From JAGVSR01 sp964458265 (GTDB lineage Bacteria > Pseudomonadota > Alphaproteobacteria > Rhizobiales > Hyphomicrobiaceae), in assembly GCA_964458265.1 (NCBI GenBank), contig CAYWIF010000029.1, positions 1-36,833 on the forward strand: 36,833 nt of DNA, in the 5' to 3' direction. This document shows, piece by piece, positions 15,201-21,804 of the stretch. Position 1 is the first letter of the stretch, and each line of letters begins with the position of its first letter. The notes under the pieces are model-generated. The model made no database searches, was not told where the DNA came from, and saw nothing but the letters and a program-made list of their open reading frames with translations. The position numbers and the translations under genes were made by a program.

Positions 15201-16020
15201 TCCCGCGCGCCGCAAGGGCTACACGCAGAAGGCATCGGTCGGTGGACACAAGGTCTATCTGCGCACGGGCGAATACGACGACGGCCGCGTCGGCGAGATC
15301 TTCATCGACATGCACAAGGAGGGCGCCGCCTTCCGGTCGTTGATGAACAACTTCGCCATCGCGATCTCGCTCGGCCTGCAGTACGGCGTGCCGCTGGAGG
15401 AATATGTGGAGGCCTTCACCTTCACACGCTTCGAGCCGGCGGGCCTCGTGCAGGGCAACGAGACGATCAAGAACGCGACGTCGATCCTCGACTACATTTT
15501 CCGCGAGTTGGCCGTGTCGTATCTCGGCCGGCACGATCTGGCGCACGTCGATCCGCGCGAAATCGTCGGCGAGACGGGGCTCGGGTCATCGGACGATGCC
15601 ACGGACGAGCAGTTGGCGCTGAACCTGCCAGAAGTGCAGAAGATGGTGTCGAAGGGTCTCGTGCGTGGCAACCCCGTGGCGCGGATCGTCAGCCGGACGA
15701 TGACGTCGTCTCCGGCGACCGGCGGGGTGGCGGATGCTTACCGGCCGATGCAGGAGAGTGTCACGGGCCTTTACGGCGCGGAAACGCCCACGCTGGGTGC
15801 GACGGCGCTGAAGGCCGACACGGAAGTCATGTACGCGCGCTCGACCGTTTCAGCCGAGCCGGTGCTGACAAAGGCCGAGTTGTTCAAGCAGCGCATCTCG
15901 GAAGCCAAGGTGCGCGGCTACGAAGGCGTCTCGTGTCCCGAATGCCAGAACTTCACGATGGTGCGAAACGGCACGTGTTTGAAGTGTGACACGTGTGGCT
16001 CAACGAGCGGGTGTTCGTAA
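12265..16020 (+). CDS. nrdJ: Vitamin B12-dependent (class II) ribonucleoside-diphosphate reductase
   Basis: Reduces ribonucleotides to deoxyribonucleotides using adenosylcobalamin as radical source, independent of oxygen. At 1251 residues it has the length of the large alphaproteobacterial NrdJ. Visible motifs include PHACFIQSVEDDL, FKYGSGTGSNFSALR, the catalytic NPCSEYMF with thiyl Cys476 and Glu478, TACNLASMNL, and the phosphate-binding APTGTIGLVMDCDTTG. A linker rich in Glu/Arg (about 930-975) precedes a C-terminal zinc-ribbon-like tail with cysteines at CPEC, CLKC, CGSTSGC; tail cysteines re-reduce the active site. The ATG at 12265 has a GGGGG tract just upstream and starts the conserved MKITRRFTEAG. 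A strong terminator follows. No class I enzyme is visible in the window. Confidence 0.96.
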   Translation: MKITRRFTEAGRSPYAKIPFRRATSEIKNPDGSVVFRLEGFEVPEHWSQVAADILAQKYFRKAGVPKALKKFEETQVPSWLWRSVADEKALAGLPEKERSGGESDARQVFDRLAGTWTYWGWKGGYFTSEEDAQAFFDEHRYMLAMQMAAPNSPQWFNTGLHWAYGIDGPGQGHSYVDFRTGELMVSSSAYEHPQPHACFIQSVEDDLVNENGIMDLWVREARLFKYGSGTGSNFSALRGANEKLSGGGRSSGLMSFLKIGDRAAGAIKSGGTTRRAAKMVVVDVDHPDIQEYIDWKVREEQKVAALVTGSKICQKRLKAVMAACVNCEADDEACFEPTKNPKLKAAIKDARRDQVPMNYVLRVIQFARQGYTEIEFSTYDTDWDSEAYLTVSGQNSNNSVRVTDEFLNAVEADGDWKLTARKDGKVTKTLKARDLWESIGHAAWASADPGIQFHTTINDWHTCPQSGPIRASNPCSEYMFLDDTACNLASMNLMTFRRDDKSFDTDAYEHACRLWTIVLEISVTMAQFPSKQIALLSYRYRTLGLGFANIGGLLMASGISYDSDEGRALCGAISAIMTGVSYATSAEMARELGPFPGYAPNKDDMLRVMRNHRRAAYGEASGYEKVSIAPVPLDHANCPDKRLITAAKLAWDEALALGMAHGYRNAQSTVIAPTGTIGLVMDCDTTGIEPDFALVKFKKLAGGGYFKIINQAVPEALRHLGYRESQIAEIEAYAVGHGSMKQAPSINHATLKAKGFTDEVLAKIEGGLGSAFDIKFVFNKWVIGEDFLKDTLKVPTDKLNDPAFDLFAHLGFSKRDVELANEHVCGSMTLEGAPHLKPEHLPVFDCANPCGRKGKRYLSVASHIHMMAAAQPFISGAISKTINMPNDATVEDCKQSYMLSWRLALKANALYRDGSKLSQPLNSQLLADDADEAEEAVEALVAAPMAARTAAVTERIVEKIIERVVYVKEQEEREREKLPARRKGYTQKASVGGHKVYLRTGEYDDGRVGEIFIDMHKEGAAFRSLMNNFAIAISLGLQYGVPLEEYVEAFTFTRFEPAGLVQGNETIKNATSILDYIFRELAVSYLGRHDLAHVDPREIVGETGLGSSDDATDEQLALNLPEVQKMVSKGLVRGNPVARIVSRTMTSSPATGGVADAYRPMQESVTGLYGAETPTLGATALKADTEVMYARSTVSAEPVLTKAELFKQRISEAKVRGYEGVSCPECQNFTMVRNGTCLKCDTCGSTSGCS

Positions 16021-16040
16021 GCGAGGCGGGGAGTAAAGAG

Positions 16041-16066
16041 GCCGGGTGGAAACACCCGGCTTTTTT
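16041..16066 (+). terminator. Intrinsic terminator of nrdJ
   Basis: Perfect 8-bp GC-rich stem (16041-16048 with 16053-16060) closed by a GAAA tetraloop and followed by six T, 20 nt after the nrdJ stop codon. Canonical rho-independent terminator. Confidence 0.93.
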
Positions 16067-16082
16067 GTTTTTTGGAGTTCGC

Positions 16083-16475
16083 ATGGATATCGATCCGCAA
16101 ACCGTGAAATATGGGTTCGACGCTATTCGTTCCGCGATAGAAAGTTTGAAGGCCGTAAAGGATACTTTCGGTGGCACGAAGCAAGCCGAGCTTGGAGAGC
16201 AGATCAATGCTGCTGAGCGCCAGGTAAAACTCGCAGAAGCACAACTAGCCCAGGCGTTAGGTTTTCCATTGTGCAGGGCACATTTTCCTCCTGTGCCAAT
16301 GTTGATGAACCGCGTTGAGCCAAACCGTGTGACGGCTATTCACCGTTGTCCTGAATGCGCGCGAGAAGACCCCTCTTTAGAACATTTCGCTTCATTGGAC
16401 CGGATTGATGAAGCTTCAGCGCGGTTCGCTAACACAGTGGTCCAACACGGCAACTATGATCCCTTCTCGGTGTGA
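16083..16475 (+). CDS. Orphan protein with CxxC motif, unknown function
   Basis: A 130-residue protein with GGAG 6 nt before its ATG. The N-terminal half (about 1-58) is helical and charged (AIRSAIESLKAVKD, INAAERQVKLAEAQLAQ), likely a coiled coil. The second half has a Cys at FPLCRAHFPPVP and the pair RCPEC, plus several His residues, suggesting a small metal-binding fold. I do not recognise the family. The coding DNA is noticeably less GC-rich than its neighbours, and it sits between the nrdJ terminator and a palindromic repeat cluster. It is therefore probably an accessory, horizontally acquired gene. No signal peptide or membrane segment is seen. Confidence 0.6.
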   Translation: MDIDPQTVKYGFDAIRSAIESLKAVKDTFGGTKQAELGEQINAAERQVKLAEAQLAQALGFPLCRAHFPPVPMLMNRVEPNRVTAIHRCPECAREDPSLEHFASLDRIDEASARFANTVVQHGNYDPFSV

Positions 16476-16494
16476 GCGATCACTACCCTACAGG

Positions 16495-16525
16495 TGTCAT
16501 CCCGGGCCTTGTGCCCGGGACCCAT
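16495..16525 (+). repeat. REP-like palindromic unit 1 (forward)
   Basis: A 31-bp unit from TGTCATCCCGGG to CCCGGGACCCAT containing a 7-bp perfect stem (CCCGGGC with GCCCGGG) around CTTGT. Its exact reverse complement occurs at 16997-17027 and a variant at 16602-16632, so this is a dispersed palindromic repeat family of the REP type. It lies 20 bp after the orphan gene's stop. Confidence 0.85.
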
Positions 16526-16601
16526 TGGGCAGCGGATGATGGGGTCAGGGGCTGTGCTGCGCGGGTGCTCGCAATTGCCATAAGAAACAACGCGCTGAAG
16601 A

Positions 16602-16632
16602 ATGGGTCCCGGCAATGAATGCCGGGATGACA
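16602..16632 (-). repeat. REP-like palindromic unit 2 (inverted, variant)
   Basis: Same 31-bp framework as units 1 and 3 in reverse orientation (ATGGGTCCCGG to CCGGGATGACA), but the hairpin interior is changed in a compensating way: CCCGGCA pairs with TGCCGGG around ATGAA. The conserved outer bases with covarying stem support a selected or mobile palindromic element rather than chance. Confidence 0.8.
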
Positions 16633-16664
16633 GCTCTGGGTGGCGACGACACCGGGTCAGATTG

Positions 16665-16976
16665 CTAGAGCGCTTTCACAGGCGCGACACCCGGTAGCGT
16701 GGGGTAGAGATCAGCCCAGTGGGGATTGTCGCGTTCGATGAGGTTGGTTTTCCAGTCGCGGGGCCACTCTTTCAGAGACTTCTCGCGTTGAATGGCGGCG
16801 GTGATGTCGGAATGGAGTTCGAACCACACGAGTGTGTGGACTTTGTAGCGGGCGGCAAATTTAGAACCCGCGCCAGCGCGATGTTGATCGACGCGGTCGA
16901 TGATCGAATTGGTCACGCCGATGTAGAGCGTGCCTTGGGGCCGGCTGGCGAGGATGTAGACGAAGTACGTTTTCAT
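16665..16976 (-). CDS. GIY-YIG nuclease family protein
   Basis: A 103-residue single-domain protein of the small bacterial GIY-YIG group. The N-terminal half carries VYILASRPQGTLYIGVTNSI, giving the two conserved tyrosine motifs (VYI...LYIG), then DRVDQHRAG with the expected Arg/His. The C-terminal part IQREKSLKEWPRDWK contains the candidate metal-binding Glu and the conserved RxWK. Family members are related to homing endonuclease and UvrC nuclease domains; the function of these stand-alone versions is mostly unknown. The gene is bracketed by REP-like units (16602-16632 and 16997-17027) and lies in an accessory segment, so mobility or repeat-associated activity is possible. Its length is normal for the group and no truncation is seen. 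Confidence 0.9.
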   Translation of the reverse strand: MKTYFVYILASRPQGTLYIGVTNSIIDRVDQHRAGAGSKFAARYKVHTLVWFELHSDITAAIQREKSLKEWPRDWKTNLIERDNPHWADLYPTLPGVAPVKAL

Positions 16977-16996
16977 TCATCCGAGTATGTTGCGCG

Positions 16997-17027
16997 ATGG
17001 GTCCCGGGCACAAGGCCCGGGATGACA
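16997..17027 (-). repeat. REP-like palindromic unit 3 (inverted)
   Basis: Exact reverse complement of the 31-bp unit at 16495-16525, placed 20 bp upstream of the GIY-YIG start codon. Together the units bracket the nuclease gene as inverted copies. Confidence 0.85.
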
Positions 17028-17098
17028 GTTTTGGGTGGGTGCGCTTGGTAGGCCGGTCCTCGAGATTTGATTGAAGCAGACCTTCCATCTCACCCTAA

Positions 17099-17140
17099 CC
17101 CTCTCCCCGTTCGCGCAAAAGGGCGCGAGCGGGGAGAGGG
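17099..17140. repeat. Second palindromic intergenic repeat (CCCTCTCCCCG type)
   Basis: Arms CCCTCTCCCCG (17099-17109) and CGGGGAGAGGG (17130-17140) pair perfectly over 11 bp, with a further inner GC-rich pairing. The lead-in CTCACCCTAACC resembles intergenic repeats common in alphaproteobacterial genomes. It belongs to a different family from the three 31-bp units beside it. Confidence 0.6.
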
Positions 17141-17247
17141 GACAGTTCGCGCGCGCCACCGCCACGTCCTACACCTGCCCGGCTCCAAACGCCTGCCATT
17201 GCCCAGGCGATCGTCTTTTTCACCCGCCGCCTTCCCTTTCCAAATCG

Positions 17248-17457
17248 GGGCTCACGTGCGAGAAGCGGCTGATCGAGACAGCAGCAGCGAGTTCGAAGAG
17301 ACNNNNNNNNNNNNNNNNNNNNNNNNNNNNNNNNNNNNNNNNNNNNNNNNNNNNNNNNNNNNNNNNNNNNNNNNNNNNNNNNNNNNNNNNNNNNNNNNNN
17401 NNGGGCTCACGTGCGAGAAGCGGCTGATCGAGACAGCAGCAGCGAGTTCGAAGAGAC
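17248..17457. other. Assembly gap (100 N at 17303-17402) with identical 55-bp flanks
   Basis: The 55 bp before the N run (17248-17302) and the 55 bp after it (17403-17457) are identical. This is what results when two contigs sharing a k-mer end are joined by a fixed 100-N spacer without merging the overlap. The real chromosome may contain only one copy and no gap here. The right copy abuts the rnr ATG. Confidence 0.85.
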
Positions 17458-19866
17458 ATGGCGCGCAGGCCCGAGACGGGGCGCAAGGGTGCGGGGGGCA
17501 AGGGCACGGGAGGCGAGGATCGCTCGGACCGTGCAAGGACCCGAAGCGGCGGCGGCGCGTTCCAGGGCCAGCGCAGCGGCGGCAAGGATCGCGGCAAGCA
17601 CGGCGCGCCGCGGCCGGCCGGCGACGATGGCATGCCGACGCGCGAGCAGGTGCTGCAATTCATCGAAGGCGCGCAGGGTAAAGTCGGAAAACGCGAGATT
17701 GCGCGCGCGTTCGGCATCAAGGGCGGCGACAAGATCGCGTTAAAGCGGTTGCTCTCGCTGATGGCTGACGAAGGCGCGCTGACGGGCGACCGCAAGGCGC
17801 TCCGCGAGAAGGGCGCGCTGTCTCCCGTGACGGCACTGGAAATCGTCGGGCGGGACCGCGACGGCGATCTCATCGGTGAGCCGGTGGTGTGGGATCACGA
17901 GGAAGGCGAAAAGCCGCGCGTGCTCATTCTCGCGCGCACACTCGCGCGCATCACGGCGGATGAGGATCGCGTGCCGGGCGTCGGCGATCATGTGATGGCG
18001 CGGATCACGAAGCTCGACGATGTGGATGTCGCCGGGTTCAAATTCGAAGGCGAGGCAATCCGCAAGCTGCCGCGCGATCAGCGCCGCCTGCTCGGCGTTT
18101 ACCGGGCGCATGCGCGGGGCGGCGGCACGATCGAGCCGATCAACCGGAAGGAGCTTAAATCCTGGCCGGTGCAGAAGGGCGACGACAAGGACGCGAAAGA
18201 CGGCGATCTTGTCCGCTTCGAACTTGCCAAGACGGGCCGGTTCACGACGCCGCGCGCGAAGGTGGTCGAGGCGCTCGGCAATCCTGAAGACGAGCGCAAG
18301 GTGTCGCTGATCGCGGTGCACGCGCACGGCATTCCCGACGATTTTCCGCAGAGCGTCATCGACGAGACGCGCGATCTGAAACCACCGCAGCTTGCCGGCC
18401 GGACGGATCTGCGCGGCATTCCGCTCCTCACCATCGATCCCGTCGATGCGCGCGACCACGACGATGCCGTCTATGCCGAACCCGATACCGATCCGAAGAA
18501 TTCCGGTGGGCACATCGTCATCGTCGCCATCGCCGACGTGGCGCATTATGTGCGGCCGGACACGCGGCTCGACCGCGAGGCGCAGATCCGCGGCAACTCG
18601 GTCTATTTCCCCGACCGCGTCGTGCCGATGCTGCCGGAAAAGATTTCCAACGACCTTTGCTCGTTGCGCGAAGGCGAGGATCGCGCCTGTCTCGTGGTGC
18701 GCATGATCTATGACAAGCACGGCGACAAGCGCGGACACACATTCCTGCGCGCGATGATGCGATCAGCGGTGAAACTGTCGTACCAGCAGGCACAAGCGGC
18801 GTTCGACGGGAACCCAGACGAGAAGGCCGCACCGCATGTGGACGGTGCGCTGAAGCCGCTCTGGGCGGCGTATCAGGCGTTGAAGGCGGCGCGCGACCGG
18901 CGCGAGCCCTTGGACCTCGACCTGCCGGAACGCAAGATCAAGCTCGATGAGAAAGGGCGGATCGCAGGCGTCTATATCCCTGAGCGGCTGGAAGCGCACA
19001 AGCTCATCGAAGAAATGATGATCCAGGCCAACGTGGCGGCAGCCGAGACGCTTGAGCAGCGCAAAACGCCGCTCGTCTATCGCGTTCACGATGCGCCATC
19101 GAAGGAAAAGCTAAAGTCGTTGCGCGACTTTCTGGAAACATTGGACTTGGCTATCCCGCCGCACGGCAGCTTGAAGCCCGGCGCCTTCAACAAGGTGCTG
19201 GCGGCGGCGAAATCGCTGCCCGTGCCGGAACTCGTGAACGAAGTGATCCTGAGATCGCAGGCGCAGGCGGAATACAATCCCGACAACATCGGTCACTTCG
19301 GTTTGAACCTCGCGCGCTATGCGCACTTCACGTCGCCTATCCGGCGCTATGCGGATCTGTTGGTGCACCGCGCGCTCATCCGGGCGATGAAACTCGGCAG
19401 CGACGGCCTGACAGATGAAGAGATCCCGCGCCTAGCGGCGATTGCGCAATCGATTTCGGATGCTGAGCGGCGCGCGATGGCGGCCGAGCGCGAGACGATC
19501 GACCGGCTCGTTGCGCTGCATCTGGCCGATCGCATCGGCGCGGTGTTTGGCGCACGCATCGGCGGCGTGACCCGGTCGGGGCTGTTCGTACGGCTGAAAG
19601 ATACGGGTGCGGACGGCTTCGTGCCGATCTCGACGCTGGGGCAGGATTATTTCCATCACGTGGAGGAAGCGCACGCGCTGGTCGGCTCGCGGACGGGCGA
19701 AACGTTCCGGCTCGGCGATGTGGTCGAAGTGCGGTTGGTCGAGGCCATCCCGTCGGCGGGCGCGCTGCGGTTCGAGATGGTGTCGGAAGGTAAGCGGCAA
19801 GTCCTGAAGCCGGTCAAAGGACCACGCGGCCGGCACATCATGCGACAACGCCGCCCGCGGCGCTGA
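17458..19866 (+). CDS. rnr: Ribonuclease R (RNase II family 3'-5' exoribonuclease)
   Basis: Processive 3'-5' RNA degradation, including structured RNA; cytoplasmic. The 802 residues comprise a basic Gly/Arg/Lys-rich N-terminal extension (about 1-58), a winged-helix-like segment (PTREQVLQFIEGAQGKVGKREIARAF), cold-shock domains, and the RNB catalytic domain. Its metal-binding aspartates follow the family spacing D-x5-D-x-DD: Asp327, Asp333, Asp335, Asp336. An S1 domain lies near 685-770 (GGVTRSGLFVRLKDTGADGFVPIS), followed by a basic tail. The ATG at 17458 directly follows the 55-bp repeat beside the gap and has only a weak ribosome site, so the 5' boundary needs checking. It is followed by DUF983 and NUDIX genes on the same strand, a common Hyphomicrobiales order. 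Confidence 0.94.
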   Translation: MARRPETGRKGAGGKGTGGEDRSDRARTRSGGGAFQGQRSGGKDRGKHGAPRPAGDDGMPTREQVLQFIEGAQGKVGKREIARAFGIKGGDKIALKRLLSLMADEGALTGDRKALREKGALSPVTALEIVGRDRDGDLIGEPVVWDHEEGEKPRVLILARTLARITADEDRVPGVGDHVMARITKLDDVDVAGFKFEGEAIRKLPRDQRRLLGVYRAHARGGGTIEPINRKELKSWPVQKGDDKDAKDGDLVRFELAKTGRFTTPRAKVVEALGNPEDERKVSLIAVHAHGIPDDFPQSVIDETRDLKPPQLAGRTDLRGIPLLTIDPVDARDHDDAVYAEPDTDPKNSGGHIVIVAIADVAHYVRPDTRLDREAQIRGNSVYFPDRVVPMLPEKISNDLCSLREGEDRACLVVRMIYDKHGDKRGHTFLRAMMRSAVKLSYQQAQAAFDGNPDEKAAPHVDGALKPLWAAYQALKAARDRREPLDLDLPERKIKLDEKGRIAGVYIPERLEAHKLIEEMMIQANVAAAETLEQRKTPLVYRVHDAPSKEKLKSLRDFLETLDLAIPPHGSLKPGAFNKVLAAAKSLPVPELVNEVILRSQAQAEYNPDNIGHFGLNLARYAHFTSPIRRYADLLVHRALIRAMKLGSDGLTDEEIPRLAAIAQSISDAERRAMAAERETIDRLVALHLADRIGAVFGARIGGVTRSGLFVRLKDTGADGFVPISTLGQDYFHHVEEAHALVGSRTGETFRLGDVVEVRLVEAIPSAGALRFEMVSEGKRQVLKPVKGPRGRHIMRQRRPRR

Positions 19867-19928
19867 ATTGGGCGGGCTGCGGCGCCGGTGCGCTTGACCA
19901 GACGCAACTTTCAAACCACTTCTTGGTC

Positions 19929-20372
19929 ATGGATCAGACCTACACCAACGAACCTGAAGTTGCCGCCAACGACCGCTCGTGGCCGCACGCCGTGATGAAC
20001 GGCCTTCGTTGCAAGTGCCCGGCGTGCGGCACGGGCCAACTCTACAGCAGCTATCTGAAGGTCGTTCCCGTTTGTGAATCGTGCGGCGAGGAACTGCACC
20101 ATCAGCGCGCGGACGATGCGCCGCCCTATTTCACGATGTTCATTGTTGGGCACATCGTGATCGGCGGTATCTTGATCCTGGAAAAGGCGCTGGCGCCCGC
20201 GACGTGGTTGCATCTCGTCATCTGGCTGCCGCTGACAGTGTTGCTCAGCCTGTGGCTTCTGCCGAAGGTCAAAGGTGGACTGATCGGCCTTCAGTGGGCC
20301 CTGCACATGCACGGCTTCGGCGGGCATTCTGACGAGCCCGATCCTGAACCCCTGCCATCGACGAAGGCGTGA
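19929..20372 (+). CDS. DUF983 membrane protein
   Basis: A 147-residue protein with an N-terminal zinc-ribbon-like motif (CKCPACGTGQLYSSYL and CESCGEEL, about 28-57) followed by two hydrophobic helices (about 70-90 and 95-115), typical of DUF983. Function is unknown. The ATG at 19929 is preferred over an in-frame TTG 6 nt upstream. It lies 62 bp after rnr and overlaps the NUDIX gene by 4 bp, so it is translationally coupled to it and probably in an operon with rnr. Confidence 0.88.
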   Translation: MDQTYTNEPEVAANDRSWPHAVMNGLRCKCPACGTGQLYSSYLKVVPVCESCGEELHHQRADDAPPYFTMFIVGHIVIGGILILEKALAPATWLHLVIWLPLTVLLSLWLLPKVKGGLIGLQWALHMHGFGGHSDEPDPEPLPSTKA

Positions 20373-21085
20373 CATCGCCACCGCAGGTCAGGGTATTTCG
20401 CGGCCGCCCGCTCTTGGCCGCAACCCTCATCGTCGTAGATCAAAGCGGTTCGGAACCGCGCGTTCTGATGGGACGGCGGCGGCCGGATGCGGTGTTTCTG
20501 CCGGGTAAGTTCGTCTTTCCAGGCGGGCGGCTCGAAGACGAGGACGGCGATTGCCAACCGTCCGGTTCGCTCGATCCCCACGAACGCGACTGCCTCCTGC
20601 GCGGTGGACGCCATGCCGATCCCGACCGCGGCATTCGCGCCTTCGTCACCGCGGCAATCCGCGAGACCTTCGAAGAAACCGGTTATCTGGTTTCGGTAGA
20701 TGGGCTTTCGGATACGGGTGATCGTGCCGCCGATTGGTCTTCAATGGTGCGTTCCGGCGTGCGGCCGGATCTTGGCCAATTGCGCTACATCGCGCGCGCC
20801 ATCACGCCGCCGGGACGGCCACGGCGGTACGATACCCGGTTTTTTCTGGCGGATGCTGCGGGCGTCAAAGCGATTGTTCCCAGAACAGACGGCGAGTTGT
20901 CCGAAATCGGCTGGTTCGGCCTCGATACGGTCACGGCACACGATCTGCCGTCGATCACGCGGCTGGTGCTTTGCGATCTCAGGTCTGCGCTCGATCGACG
21001 CGACAAGCCCGAGATACCCTTCTATTTTTGGCGCGGTGGGCACTTCCGGCGGGCCGTGCTCTTCGGGCGCGGCCGGAGTGCTTGA
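20369..21085 (+). CDS. NUDIX hydrolase
   Basis: A 238-residue protein that begins with GTG overlapping the previous stop codon (GTGA), a typical coupled start. NUDIX proteins hydrolyse nucleoside diphosphates linked to another moiety. The second half of the Nudix box is intact (RETFEETGYL, about 97-106), with PGKFVFPGGRLE upstream. The expected Gly and Glu at the start of the 23-residue box are not in register, because an insertion (about 63-88) lies between the GGRLE strand and the helix. This layout is seen in longer NUDT19-like members. Substrate cannot be predicted. The C-terminal part (IPFYFWRGGHFRRAVLFGRG) completes the domain. Confidence 0.88.
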   Translation: MTSPPQVRVFRGRPLLAATLIVVDQSGSEPRVLMGRRRPDAVFLPGKFVFPGGRLEDEDGDCQPSGSLDPHERDCLLRGGRHADPDRGIRAFVTAAIRETFEETGYLVSVDGLSDTGDRAADWSSMVRSGVRPDLGQLRYIARAITPPGRPRRYDTRFFLADAAGVKAIVPRTDGELSEIGWFGLDTVTAHDLPSITRLVLCDLRSALDRRDKPEIPFYFWRGGHFRRAVLFGRGRSA

Positions 21086-21159
21086 CTTCGGACGCCTGCT
21101 CAGTATGTTCCGCAACTTCCCGCGACACCGCGAGCCGAAGTTTTCGAAGGTTTTTTACC

Positions 21160-21327
21160 ATGGCGAAGCCTGTAACGCAGAAGATCAAGCTTTTGTCGAC
21201 CGCCGGCACCGGCTTCTTCTACGTGACGAAGAAGAATCCTCGTACGGCTACGGAGAAGCTCGTTTTCAAGAAGTACGACCCCATTGCGCGCAAGCACGTG
21301 GATTTCAAAGAAACCAAGATCAAGTAA
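21160..21327 (+). CDS. rpmG: 50S ribosomal protein L33
   Basis: A 55-residue basic protein (MAKPVTQKIKLLSTAGTGFF) matching L33 along its whole length. It lacks the two CxxC zinc-binding pairs found in zinc-containing paralogues, so it is the zinc-independent (C-) form, usual in alphaproteobacteria. It lies 74 bp after the NUDIX gene, which may contain its own promoter. A GAAGG stretch precedes the ATG. No zinc-ribbon paralogue is visible in the window. Confidence 0.96.
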   Translation: MAKPVTQKIKLLSTAGTGFFYVTKKNPRTATEKLVFKKYDPIARKHVDFKETKIK

Positions 21328-21804
21328 TTGCCCAGACGAGATTAAGCGCAGGCTGCAATCCGGCGCTTGCGTGTTTGAAAAAACCGATTGTTGAAAAATT
21401 GGGCCCTCGCGATCGTGAGGGACCAGGGTCCGTAACCGCTCGGCAGCGGGGTTAGCATTCCGAGAAGATCACGGACCCTGGCGTCGTCACCAGGCGATGG
21501 TCATAGAGGGCGTTGACGTCCCGCCTGGTATTTCACTGATCCCGTGCATCTGTGCCGCGAATGGCAACAGCAAGGATCGAAACCGGCCATCGCACGCGAA
21601 ACGGATTTTACCCTTGGAACAACGCGCAGCGACGGCAATTCGTGGATTTCCCTAATCCTCCCTCGACGTTGGGGACTCTGACAGAGGTTCAGTACGGATT
21701 CAAGGAATTCTCTTGACGTGTTGCGGCGGAATTACGCCGTACTGAGTCGAAGGCGTCGCACCACTGAATTGCGCTCAATATTCCTGATTTATCAAATTCA
21801 TAGC
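21328..21804. other. Gene-free stretch between rpmG and pleD
   Basis: 477 bp between convergent genes with no convincing coding frame on either strand; the long plus-strand frame reaching into pleD is an antisense shadow. The left part holds the strong nested hairpins listed separately (21404-21540). The right part (21541-21804) shows no clear structure to me. Confidence 0.6.
21404..21540 (-). ncRNA. Candidate structured RNA (three consecutive hairpins)
   Basis: Three adjacent inverted repeats: 21404-21421 (CCCTC/GAGGG arms), 21423-21481 closed by a perfect 11-bp stem (21423-21433 with 21471-21481), and 21489-21539 closed by a perfect 8-bp stem (ACCAGGCG with CGCCTGGT). The middle element has inner pairings (CTCGG with CCGAG, or AACCGCT with AGCGG..TT). 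Read on the minus strand, the last hairpin is followed by AATTTTT, terminator-like, so an RNA of about 140 nt on the minus strand is the simplest reading. Strand and function are inference, and I recognise no known RNA family. Confidence 0.4.

Noticed and set aside
13855..15546. 563-codon open frame antisense to nrdJ
   Set aside because: Arg/Val/Leu-rich translation typical of the complement of a GC-rich gene; nrdJ on the other strand is certain.
16495..17140. Repeat cluster as a CRISPR array
   Set aside because: Only three units, in mixed orientation, irregular spacing, with a gene between them and no cas genes.
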